DNA of 64,000 nucleotides from Rhizohabitans arisaemae. GTDB lineage: Bacteria > Actinomycetota > Actinomycetes > Streptosporangiales > Streptosporangiaceae. Below are positions 32,645 through 39,014 of this stretch, piece by piece. Positions within the stretch are counted from its first letter, which is position 1. Every line of letters begins with the position of its first letter. The position numbers and the translations under genes are program-made. The notes beneath the pieces were generated by a model that was given only the letters and a program-made list of their open reading frames with translations, made no database searches and was not told the DNA's origin. The stretch covers positions 62,001 to 126,000 of the forward strand of contig NZ_BLRH01000021.1 in the NCBI RefSeq assembly GCF_025996515.1, in the 5' to 3' direction.

Positions 32645-33561
32645 CCATGGTCACCGCCGGGCAGGCGCGAGCGCTCCTTGAGCGGGTGCTCGCGCCGTAC
32701 CCCGACGACCGCACGCAGGTCGCCGCGGCACTGGTCGAGGCGCATCTGCGCGGAAGGCCCGAGTTCGGGCTGCCGTTGCTGGACCGGGAGCTCTCCGGTC
32801 CGGGTCACCCGTGCGCCCCGGTGACCGCCGGAGGCGAGGGAGCGGTACGGACGATCGACGCCGCCGGCGTGCCCGGACCGGTGGCGATGGCGGCGGCCGT
32901 ACGGCATGCGGGCGCGGTCGCCCGCGATCTCGGGCTCGGGCTGTGCGCGGCCCGCTCGGTCACCGGGACCGGCCGGCTGGCCCCGTACGTCGCCGCTCAG
33001 GCCACGCGGGGCCGGGTGGCCCTGCTGTTCGCCCATGCGCCGCGGGTGGTCGCGCCGCACGGCGGCCGTACCCCGGTGCTCGGCACCGATCCGGTGGCCT
33101 ACGCCCTGCCCAGGGCCGGGGGAGTGCTCGCCGCCGACTTCACGACGGCAGCGATCACCCAGGCCGATTTGGCCGCCCACCGCGCGAAGGGGGAGGAGCT
33201 GCCCCCGGCCACGGCGATTGACGACGCGGGACGTGCGGTCGTCGACCCGGGTTCCGTCCATGCGCTGCTTCCGGCCGGCGGGCTGCTCGGTACCCTCGTG
33301 GGCCTCTTCGTGGAGGCGGTCGCCGGCGCCCTTCTCGACCAGCGCGACAATCCGCGCGGGCGCGGTGTGGTGGCACTCGTCCTGGATCCCGCCTCCCTCG
33401 GCGCCGATCAGGGATTGGCCGTGCGGGTGGAGGCGCTCTGCGCCGAGCTTACGGCGGCGGGTGGCCGGGCCCCGGGCGCGGCCGTGCCGGACGAGGGTCT
33501 GGTGGAGGTCGACGACGCGGTCTGGCACCGACTTGAGGATCGGCTGCGGGCCGGGTCCTGA
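32641..33561 (+). CDS. Ldh_2-like NAD(P)H oxidoreductase lacking the usual active-site His
   Basis: A 306-residue member of the malate/L-lactate dehydrogenase-like family (Ldh_2), shown by APRVVAPHGGRTPVLGTDPVAYALP (family V-V-A-P-x-G-G-x-x-P-x-L-G-T-N-P) and the C-terminal GVVALVLDPASLG. The S-H-G motif expected near residue 45 reads E-F-G, and the second family motif N-x-N-H-F-G reads SVTGTG. Both signature His residues are therefore absent, so activity on keto acids is doubtful. The GTG at 32641 overlaps the ASADH-like gene by four bases. Confidence 0.7.
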   Translation: MTMVTAGQARALLERVLAPYPDDRTQVAAALVEAHLRGRPEFGLPLLDRELSGPGHPCAPVTAGGEGAVRTIDAAGVPGPVAMAAAVRHAGAVARDLGLGLCAARSVTGTGRLAPYVAAQATRGRVALLFAHAPRVVAPHGGRTPVLGTDPVAYALPRAGGVLAADFTTAAITQADLAAHRAKGEELPPATAIDDAGRAVVDPGSVHALLPAGGLLGTLVGLFVEAVAGALLDQRDNPRGRGVVALVLDPASLGADQGLAVRVEALCAELTAAGGRAPGAAVPDEGLVEVDDAVWHRLEDRLRAGS

Positions 33562-33634
33562 CGGTGGGGTTCGGCCCGGAACACCTCGCGGAGATCTCCC
33601 GAAGAAGCTTCCGGAATGAGGTCTAACTTGGATA

Positions 33635-33663
33635 TTGACGGGCCGTCACCATAACCCTATGTT
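33635..33663 (+). promoter_or_regulatory. Sigma-70-type promoter for the secreted-protein array
   Basis: TTGACG (33635-33640), a 17-base spacer and TATGTT (33658-33663) make a good housekeeping-type promoter. The predicted start near 33670 falls inside the adjacent palindrome. Confidence 0.55.
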
Positions 33664-33668
33664 CCTGA

Positions 33669-33683
33669 TAGGAAAGTTTCCTA
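33669..33683. promoter_or_regulatory. Palindrome TAGGAAAGTTTCCTA at the array promoter
   Basis: A perfect dyad TAGGAAA-G-TTTCCTA overlaps the predicted transcription start. Such a site would let a repressor block the promoter. From memory, GGAAAGTTTCC-type dyads occur at some actinomycete secreted-hydrolase promoters; I could not verify this. Confidence 0.5.
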
Positions 33684-33910
33684 AAGGTATGACGTGCTTG
33701 GTCGTCCGCGGCGACTGTGCCGAACTTCTCGTACAGCGCGACCTTTCCCGTTCGTTCAGCGCAGTTCCTCCTCCTTACGGCGTGACCAATGGACGTTCCC
33801 GCCGCATGACCTCGGTGGCTGTCGGCCGCAACCCCATGTGGACCACCGCGCCTCCGCTTCCACGCTGACAGTGCGTTCTCCCCCGTCGGGCCTCACGTCA
33901 GGAGTCATGG

Positions 33911-34210
33911 ATGAGAGCGAGAAGAATCGCGGCCTCGGTTCTGCTGAGCGCCGGTTTGGTGGTCGTTTCGGCCGACGCGGCGTCCGCCGCCCCGACCAAC
34001 TGCACCGTTCACACCAGCGGGAACCAGGCTTCCAGCCTCTGCACCGCAGGAACGGGGGAGCACCGGATCTATGTGCTCCAGCGGCATTTCATGCCCGGGG
34101 TGGGTCCCGTCGGACCGTTCATCGGTCCGTGGCAGCCGGTGGGAACCGCTTCGGTCACCCAGATGGGATACCACGAGATCGTCCGCCTCGAAGTCGAAAC
34201 GCGCGGCTGA
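33911..34210 (+). CDS. Array protein 1: small secreted two-Cys protein
   Basis: A 99-residue protein with a signal peptide (MRARRIAASVLLSAGLVVVS, cleavage near ASA). The mature part of about 72 residues has two Cys, in PTNC and in SLCTAGTGEHRIYVLQRHF. It ends with the shared GPWQPVGT motif and a strand-like tail. The ATG at 33911 is preceded by CAGGAG. It is the promoter-proximal member of nine tandem paralogues. No known domain is recognised; a single disulfide is likely because there are exactly two mature Cys. Confidence 0.85.
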   Translation: MRARRIAASVLLSAGLVVVSADAASAAPTNCTVHTSGNQASSLCTAGTGEHRIYVLQRHFMPGVGPVGPFIGPWQPVGTASVTQMGYHEIVRLEVETRG

Positions 34211-34304
34211 TCGCTCCAGCCGCTGCCCCGGACGTGATCAGGCTCCGGTCCAGGGCTCCCGAAGCGATGCCGTCCTTTCAGATTCCTCTGGGCAGGAGCG
34301 TGTG

Positions 34305-34631
34305 ATGAGAGTGAGAAAGCTGGCGGCGTCGTTGTCCGCCTCGGTTCTGCTGAGCGCCGGTCTGGTGGCCGTTACGGCCGACGCCGCGTTCGCCACGCCC
34401 ACCGGGTGCAGCAGCCGGCTCTTCAACGACTCGGAAGGTCGTCCCTACGCCGCGAGCCTGTGTACCGGTGGTTACGGGTATCACCGCGTCTTCGTCTTGC
34501 AGCGCCATTTCGACCCCGCCATGGCATTCATGCGGTTTGTCAGCGAATGGGCGCCTGTCGGGACCGAGTCGGTGACCCCGATCGGCTACCTCCAGACCCT
34601 CTACCACTACCCGCAGACCTGGAGTGGGTGA
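34305..34631 (+). CDS. Array protein 2: small secreted two-Cys protein
   Basis: A 108-residue paralogue with signal MRVRKLAASLSASVLLSAGL ending near AFA. The mature part has PTGC and SLCTGGYGYHRVFVLQRHF, so the core G-T-G-E-H-R-I has become G-Y-G-Y-H-R-V. The Trp motif reads EWAPVGTESVT, and the C-terminus is longer (HYPQTWSG). CAGGAG precedes the ATG at 34305. It is the member most like protein 1, consistent with a local duplication. Confidence 0.85.
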   Translation: MRVRKLAASLSASVLLSAGLVAVTADAAFATPTGCSSRLFNDSEGRPYAASLCTGGYGYHRVFVLQRHFDPAMAFMRFVSEWAPVGTESVTPIGYLQTLYHYPQTWSG

Positions 34632-34802
34632 CGCTTCACCCGCTGATCGGCATCGAGGCCGCCGTCACGTCAGGGCAGCCGTTCGGCTCCGTTCGATCGA
34701 GCGGATTCCCGGCTACCGGATTCCCGACCTCCGGCAGATCGTGGAGTAGCGGTCGCCGAGGTCGCTCGATTTCCTGCTCAACCGCTCAGATCAGGAGAAT
34801 TG

Positions 34803-35132
34803 ATGAAGGTAAGAAGGTGGGCGGCGGTGGTGTCCGCCTCCGTGGTGCTTGCGACGGGGCTGGGGAGCGGGGCCACGGCGGCCACGGCCGCTCTCGCCGA
34901 CTACTGCTTCCCCACGCAGGTCTACTTCGTAGCCGGCAACAAGACGGTGGCGAGCCTGTGTGTCCACAACGGCGGCTCGGGCACCAGGCACCGAGCGGTG
35001 ATAACCCTGCAGCACCCCAATCCGGTGATCGGAACGGAGGTCTGGCACAGTCCGTGGCAGCCCATGGGCATCCACTCGATCCAGCGGATCACCAACTTCC
35101 CCATCCTCAACATCGGGCAGCAGATCGAGTAG
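34803..35132 (+). CDS. Array protein 3: divergent small secreted two-Cys protein
   Basis: A 109-residue paralogue with signal MKVRRWAAVVSASVVLATGL. It is the most divergent member: the first Cys is in ADYC, the second in SLCVHNGGSGTRHRAVITLQ, which has an insertion in the core. The Trp motif is SPWQPMGIHS. AGGAGA precedes the ATG at 34803 (a TTG at 34800 is in frame but unlikely). Two mature Cys are kept, suggesting the disulfide matters more than the core loop. Confidence 0.82.
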   Translation: MKVRRWAAVVSASVVLATGLGSGATAATAALADYCFPTQVYFVAGNKTVASLCVHNGGSGTRHRAVITLQHPNPVIGTEVWHSPWQPMGIHSIQRITNFPILNIGQQIE

Positions 35133-35165
35133 CGCGGCCCTTGTTCTCCCCTTTCAGGAGTGATC

Positions 35166-35483
35166 ATGAAAGTGAGAAAGCTGGCGGCGTCGTTGTCCGC
35201 CTCGGTTCTGCTCGGTTCCGGTTTGGTGGCCGCCACGGCTGACGCGGCGCATGCGGTGCCCACCGGATGCACCTACTGGACCTACTATCAGGGCACCTTC
35301 CGGTACGCGGCGAGCAACTGCACAGGCGGGACCGGAGAGCACCAGATCTTTGTCGTCCAGCGCGACATCAGTCCGCCCTATGGCCTCATCTGGGCCAATG
35401 GGCCGTGGCGTCCGCCCGGTACCCCTTCGACACTTCGGATCGGTTCGCTCCCGATCAAGAAGATCGAGGTCAGGACCCGGTAG
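35166..35483 (+). CDS. Array protein 4: small secreted two-Cys protein
   Basis: A 105-residue paralogue with signal MKVRKLAASLSASVLLGSGL cleaved near AHA. The mature protein begins VPTGCTYWTYYQGTFRY, followed by SNCTGGTGEHQIFVVQRD and GPWRPPGTPST. AGGAG lies seven bases before the ATG at 35166, and only 33 bases separate it from protein 3, so these two are surely cotranscribed. Confidence 0.85.
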   Translation: MKVRKLAASLSASVLLGSGLVAATADAAHAVPTGCTYWTYYQGTFRYAASNCTGGTGEHQIFVVQRDISPPYGLIWANGPWRPPGTPSTLRIGSLPIKKIEVRTR

Positions 35484-35600
35484 GCGCCTGCTGAGGAATC
35501 CGGTACGCGTAGGTCTTCGTTCCGCGACGTCGACTCGTACGAGCCGACCTCCCGATCTGCCCGTGAAGTCTCCCTTCTCACCCCTTCGAAGGAGTAGCGG

Positions 35601-35912
35601 ATGAAGACGAGAAGACCGATGGCGTCGTTGTCCGCGTCCGTGCTGCTGGCAGCGGGCCTGGTGGCCGGTACGGCCGGCCCGGCGTTCGCAGTACCGACCG
35701 GTTGCAGCCACCGAACCTACTACCAGGGCGTGGACAGGTACGCCGAGAGCACATGCAGCGGCGGGACGGGACAGCACAGGATCCAGGTGATCCAGCAACA
35801 CCATCTTGCCGGTCCCATCCCATCGCAGGGACCGTGGCAGCCGGTCGGGACGCCGTCGACAACCTGGATTCCCGGGTATCCGATCGTCACCGTCTACGTC
35901 GCCACGCAGTAG
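35601..35912 (+). CDS. Array protein 5: small secreted two-Cys protein
   Basis: A 103-residue paralogue with signal MKTRRPMASLSASVLLAAGL cleaved near AFA. The mature part has VPTGCSHRTYYQGVDRY, STCSGGTGQHRIQVIQQHH and GPWQPVGTPST. GAAGGAG precedes the ATG. It shares the YYQG-x-x-RYA stretch with protein 4, marking 4 and 5 as a close pair, and the AGTAGPA-type signal end with the distal members, so it links the two halves of the array. Confidence 0.85.
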   Translation: MKTRRPMASLSASVLLAAGLVAGTAGPAFAVPTGCSHRTYYQGVDRYAESTCSGGTGQHRIQVIQQHHLAGPIPSQGPWQPVGTPSTTWIPGYPIVTVYVATQ

Positions 35913-35999
35913 GTACACCGCGCGGTTCGGCAGCCGGAGTGAACGCCGGATCACGCGCACAGCCGTCTCCCTCAAGTGACGGGTCGCCTATCGCACGTC

Positions 36000-36030
36000 G
36001 CCGGGGGAGGGACAAGCCTCCTCCCCCGGC
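36000..36030 (+). terminator. Spacer hairpin before array gene 6
   Basis: GCCGGGGGAGG and CCTCCCCCGGC form a perfect 11-bp stem with a 9-base loop, 88 bases after gene 5 and 39 bases before gene 6. It could be a partial terminator or a message-stabilising element. Confidence 0.6.
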
Positions 36031-36068
36031 CGTAGCCCGTATATCCATTCCAGGAGTGAGGAGCCACC

Positions 36069-36374
36069 GTGAAGGTGAGGAGATGGGCGTCGTTGTCTGC
36101 GTCCGTGCTGCTGGCAGCGGGCCTGGTGGTCGGTACGGCCGGCCCCGCGCTGGCCGTACCCACCGGCTGTAGCGTCGGCGGCGGTCCCGACAGGTACTAC
36201 AGCATTTGTACCGGCGGTACCGGCCTGCACAGTGTCTATGTCATCCAGGCGCATCGGCAGCCGGGCATGACCGAAGCTTTCTCCGGTCCCTGGCAGCCCG
36301 TAGGCACGCGCTCCGAAGTGGTGAGGTGGCCTTACCACGGGGTCGTCGTGCACGTGGGTTACGCGACCAACTGA
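36069..36374 (+). CDS. Array protein 6: small secreted two-Cys protein
   Basis: A 101-residue paralogue starting with GTG (CAGGAG upstream). Signal VKVRRWASLSASVLLAAGL, cleavage near ALA; mature VPTGCSVGGGPDRYYSICTGGTGLHSVYVIQAH, then GPWQPVGTRSE. The core E-H-R-I is L-H-S-V. It is the first of four members that use GTG starts, have GSAG- or GTAG-type signal ends and are separated by near-uniform spacers, a younger block of the array. Confidence 0.85.
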   Translation: MKVRRWASLSASVLLAAGLVVGTAGPALAVPTGCSVGGGPDRYYSICTGGTGLHSVYVIQAHRQPGMTEAFSGPWQPVGTRSEVVRWPYHGVVVHVGYATN

Positions 36375-36415
36375 CGGGACCCGGGATTCAGCACACGGTT
36401 CAGCACCGCATCGGT

Positions 36416-36441
36416 GGGGGAGAGACGTGCCGTCCTCCCCC
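36416..36441 (+). terminator. Spacer hairpin between array genes 6 and 7
   Basis: GGGGGAG (36416-36422) pairs with CTCCCCC (36435-36441). It sits in the same relative place as the other spacer hairpins but with a different stem. Confidence 0.5.
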
Positions 36442-36483
36442 GGGCGGTTGCCCGTACACCCACTTCCAGCGGGAGGAACAACT

Positions 36484-36792
36484 GTGAGAGTGAAGAGATG
36501 GGCGGCGTCGTTGTCGGCGTCGGCGCTGCTGGCCGCGGGCCTGGTGGCCGGTACGGCGGGGGCGGCGCACGCCGTGCCGACGGGTTGCGGACCGGGCCTT
36601 CACCCCGACGGCTACTACTACAGCAGCTGCAGCGGCGGAACCGGCGAGCATCGGATTGTGATCATCGAGCGTCACCACCTGCCCGGGGTCGGCCCCATCG
36701 ATCGCTACGGTCCGTGGCAGCCCGTCGGCACGCTGTCGACGATCTCGCCGCGATACAGCGGCGTCACCAACGCCTTCGTGCTGACGCGCTGA
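36484..36792 (+). CDS. Array protein 7: small secreted two-Cys protein
   Basis: A 102-residue paralogue with GTG start and GGGAGG upstream. Signal VRVKRWAASLSASALLAAGL, cleavage near AHA; mature VPTGCGPGLHPDGYYYSSCSGGTGEHRIVIIERHH, then YGPWQPVGTLSTI. The 60 bases around its start (36445-36504) match those of gene 9 (37294-37353) at 57 positions, so 7 and 9 are recent duplicates or have been gene-converted. Confidence 0.87.
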   Translation: MRVKRWAASLSASALLAAGLVAGTAGAAHAVPTGCGPGLHPDGYYYSSCSGGTGEHRIVIIERHHLPGVGPIDRYGPWQPVGTLSTISPRYSGVTNAFVLTR

Positions 36793-36842
36793 CGGCGGGT
36801 CCCGAATCCAAGGTTCACCCGGGGGTCAGTACCACACCGCCG

Positions 36843-36866
36843 AGGGAAGGACGAGTCCCCTTCCCT
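36843..36866 (+). terminator. Spacer hairpin between array genes 7 and 8
   Basis: AGGGAAGG (36843-36850) pairs with CCTTCCCT (36859-36866) around an 8-base loop, at the same place as the neighbouring spacer hairpins. Confidence 0.55.
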
Positions 36867-36909
36867 GGGCCGGTGATCCGTACAACCACTTCTGGAAGGA
36901 GAAACCACG

Positions 36910-37215
36910 GTGAGAGTAAGAAGACAGGTGGCGTCGTTGTCGGCGTCCGTGTTGCTGGCCGCAGGGCTTGTGGCCGGTACGGCCGGCCCGGCGCTCGCCG
37001 TGCCCACCGGCTGCAGCACCTGGTACTCCGCGGGTACGTACTACAGCGGCTGCACCGGCGGTACCGGTGAGCACCGCATCGCGATCATGGAGCGGCACTG
37101 GGCACCTGGGGTAGGCCCGATCCCCAGCTATGGCGCGTGGCAGCCGCCCGGCGCGGTCTCCCAGGTGTGGCCACGATACGGCGAAGTCACCGGCAGCTGG
37201 ATGGAAAGGCGCTGA
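36910..37215 (+). CDS. Array protein 8: small secreted two-Cys protein
   Basis: A 101-residue paralogue with GTG start (GGAAGGAG upstream). Signal VRVRRQVASLSASVLLAAGL, cleavage near ALA; mature VPTGCSTWYSAGTYYSGCTGGTGEHRI, AIMERHWAPGVGPIPSYGAW and QPPGAVSQV. It has the consensus core intact. Its APGVGPIPSYG stretch matches LPGVGPIDRYG of protein 7, and MPGVGPVGPF of protein 1 is similar. Confidence 0.87.
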   Translation: MRVRRQVASLSASVLLAAGLVAGTAGPALAVPTGCSTWYSAGTYYSGCTGGTGEHRIAIMERHWAPGVGPIPSYGAWQPPGAVSQVWPRYGEVTGSWMERR

Positions 37216-37265
37216 CGGCCGGTCGGCGAATCCAGGGTTTGTTCCAGGGGGTCAGAACCACGGCA

Positions 37266-37292
37266 CCGGGAGAGGGCGAGACTCTCCCCCGG
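37266..37292 (+). terminator. Spacer hairpin between array genes 8 and 9
   Basis: GGGAGAG (37268-37274) pairs with CTCTCCC (37282-37288), extended by CC/GG at the base with two extra C. It follows the conserved ACCACGGCACCG and precedes GGTTACCCG. Confidence 0.55.
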
Positions 37293-37332
37293 CCGGTTAC
37301 CCGTACATCCACTTCCAGCGGGAGGAACAACT

Positions 37333-37632
37333 GTGAGAGTGAAAAGATGGGCGTCGTTGTCGGCGTCGGTGTTGCTCGCCGTCGGTCTGGTGGCCGGTAC
37401 GGCAGGGGCGGCGCACGCCGTACCCACCGGCTGCAGTCGCGGAATCAGCGGCAGCCTTTACTACACCAACTGCACCGGCGGTACCGGTGAGCACCGAATT
37501 TTCCTCATCGAGGCGCATTGGCTGCCGGGCTCGTCCATGATCACCACTGGACCCTGGCAGCCCCCAGGCACGATCTCCTCGGTGTTGCCGCTAGGCAGGT
37601 ACGTCGAGAGCGCGTGGATCGACAAGCGCTGA
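37333..37632 (+). CDS. Array protein 9: small secreted two-Cys protein
   Basis: A 99-residue paralogue, the last in the array, with GTG start and GGGAGG upstream. Signal VRVKRWASLSASVLLAVGL, cleavage near AHA; mature VPTGCSRGISGSLYYTNCTGGTGEHRI, FLIEAHWLPG and GPWQPPGTISSV. Only seven bases separate its stop from the convergent FAD-monooxygenase stop, so no private terminator fits between them. Confidence 0.87.
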   Translation: MRVKRWASLSASVLLAVGLVAGTAGAAHAVPTGCSRGISGSLYYTNCTGGTGEHRIFLIEAHWLPGSSMITTGPWQPPGTISSVLPLGRYVESAWIDKR

Positions 37633-37639
37633 CGGCATG

Positions 37640-38818
37640 TCACACCCCGGCTCGGTTGTCCGGGCGTTTGGTGATCAGGTCCGTTCCGGCCGGGATGAGG
37701 GAGCCGGCGAGCAGCCGGCTCCCGCCCGGTAGGGCGGCCAGTCGCATGAGCAGGTCGCGGGCGACGATACGCCGCCGGGTGGACGGCGCCATCCATTCGA
37801 TGAAGCTCCGTCCGAACCGCTGGGTGTCGGCGACGGCCTTGGCCATTCGCGCGTGATAGCGGAGCAGCGCGCCGGTCGGGTCGTCGCCGGCCCGGCGGAG
37901 TTCGTCGGCGAGCACCCAGGCCCCGGCCATGGCGAGGGAGGCGCCATGGCCGGCGAACAGCGACACCGCCTGGCAGGCGTCGCCGACGAGGACCACCCGG
38001 CCCCGGCTCCATTCGGTCATCTCGACCTGGTTCACCTGGTCGTGGTAGAGCTGGTCGGCGGGCGGGCAACGCGGGAGCACTTCGGGCAGGATCCAGCCGA
38101 GGTGCCCGTATTGCCGGGTCAGTTCGGCGGCGATGTCGGCCGGTGGGCGCGGGTCGGATGCGCGTCGCAGGAACAGCATCGCGAGGCTGTCGTCACGGAG
38201 GGCGTAGGCACCGGTCATCAGCCCGGGGACGGTCAGGGTCCGGTACCGGGTGCCGATCTCCCGGCTGAGCCGCTCGTCTCTGAGGGTGTAGACGGTGATC
38301 TGGCGTCCCAGGTAGCGCAGGTACCTCTCCTTGGGTCCGAAGGCGAGTTCCCTGACCCGGGAATGGGTGCCGTCCGCGCCGACGAGCAGGTCGACGGTTT
38401 CCACGGTGCCGTCGGTGAGCTGTACGGTGACCCCGCTCGCGTTCTGCTCGATCCCGGCGACGCTGGTCTCGTAGACGATGGGGGAGCGGAGGTCGTCGTG
38501 GACGGCTTGGGCGAGGTCCTCCCGCATCAGGCTGAAGACCTGCTCGGCGAGTTCGCCGGTGATGCGCACGCCGCTCGTCTTGCGACCGGCGTGGTCGACG
38601 TACTCGATCTCGGTGATGGGGTAGCGCATCCGGACGATGCGGGGGCGGAGCCCCATCCGGTCGGCGACCTCCATCCCGGGCCCGTAGAAGTCGATCATGT
38701 AGCCGCCCTTCCGGAACCGGGGCGCGCGTTCCACGATCTTCACCTCCCAGCCGTCGCGCTCCAGGTGCCAGGCGAGGGTGAGCCCCGCGATACCGGCCCC
38801 GCAGATCAACGCTTTCAT
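37640..38818 (-). CDS. FAD-dependent monooxygenase, copy 1
   Basis: A 392-residue flavoprotein of the PF01494-type aromatic hydroxylase group (TetX, rifampicin monooxygenase and similar). It shows the N-terminal GAGIAGLTLAWHLERDGWEV nucleotide fold, the middle LLVGADGTHSRVR motif and the C-terminal GDACQAVSLFAGHGASLAMAG motif. The ATG at 38818 overlaps the end of a TetR stump as ATGA. It is about two-thirds identical by eye to copy 2 at 39015. Such enzymes hydroxylate small aromatic or polyketide molecules in biosynthesis or detoxification; the substrate is unknown. Confidence 0.9.
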   Translation of the reverse strand: MKALICGAGIAGLTLAWHLERDGWEVKIVERAPRFRKGGYMIDFYGPGMEVADRMGLRPRIVRMRYPITEIEYVDHAGRKTSGVRITGELAEQVFSLMREDLAQAVHDDLRSPIVYETSVAGIEQNASGVTVQLTDGTVETVDLLVGADGTHSRVRELAFGPKERYLRYLGRQITVYTLRDERLSREIGTRYRTLTVPGLMTGAYALRDDSLAMLFLRRASDPRPPADIAAELTRQYGHLGWILPEVLPRCPPADQLYHDQVNQVEMTEWSRGRVVLVGDACQAVSLFAGHGASLAMAGAWVLADELRRAGDDPTGALLRYHARMAKAVADTQRFGRSFIEWMAPSTRRRIVARDLLMRLAALPGGSRLLAGSLIPAGTDLITKRPDNRAGV

Positions 38819-38955
38819 TGGATACCTCTCTCGGTCTTGACAAGAAGGCCATGCCGGCAGATCGATATGGCTTGTTCGCCCCAGCGGGCCGGTCCCTCGG
38901 CCGACGGCGGGTCGACCCCGGTGGCGTCGGCGAAGTGGTCGCGCGGCAGGACCGC
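38815..38955 (-). pseudogene. Truncated TetR C-terminus upstream of FAD copy 1
   Basis: The frame ending at 38815 encodes about 45 residues, DHFADATGVDPPSAEGPARW then GEQAISICRHGLLV, which match the C-terminus of the intact TetR at 40199 (DHFADVTGVDPLSAEGLARW, GEQALSICRHGFLV). The stump starts abruptly after about 38955 with no DNA-binding domain. Its stop still overlaps the FAD gene start as ATGA, as in the intact unit. Confidence 0.85.
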
Positions 38956-38956
38956 A

Positions 38957-39003
38957 CCACGGCACCGAGGGAGGGGAGGGCCTCCCTCCCTCGGAGGGTT
39001 ACC
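38957..39003. repeat. Array-type hairpin segment between the two FAD genes
   Basis: ACCACGGCACCG, then a GC-rich hairpin (CCGAGGGAGG at 38965-38974, CCTCCCTCGG at 38985-38994), then GGTTACCCG. The same order occurs in the spacer before array gene 9 (37258-37302). It sits 12 bases beyond the FAD copy 2 stop and may serve as its terminator. Confidence 0.65.
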
Positions 39004-39014
39004 CGGACAAGGGG

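Larger units (their letters stand above)
33562..33910. other. Promoter and long leader of the small-protein array
   Basis: This 349-base gap holds the promoter and palindrome listed below and then about 230 bases of leader before the first array gene. An open frame of 59 codons at 33690-33868 has no ribosome site and no recognisable features; I do not call it. Confidence 0.5.

Noticed and set aside
33690-33868. Small open frame in the array leader
   Set aside because: No ribosome site, no recognisable sequence, and it lies in what is probably a long untranslated leader.
33911-37632. The array as a CRISPR or non-coding tandem repeat
   Set aside because: Units are about 430 bases, each has a start, ribosome site, signal peptide and stop, and variation keeps the reading frame.
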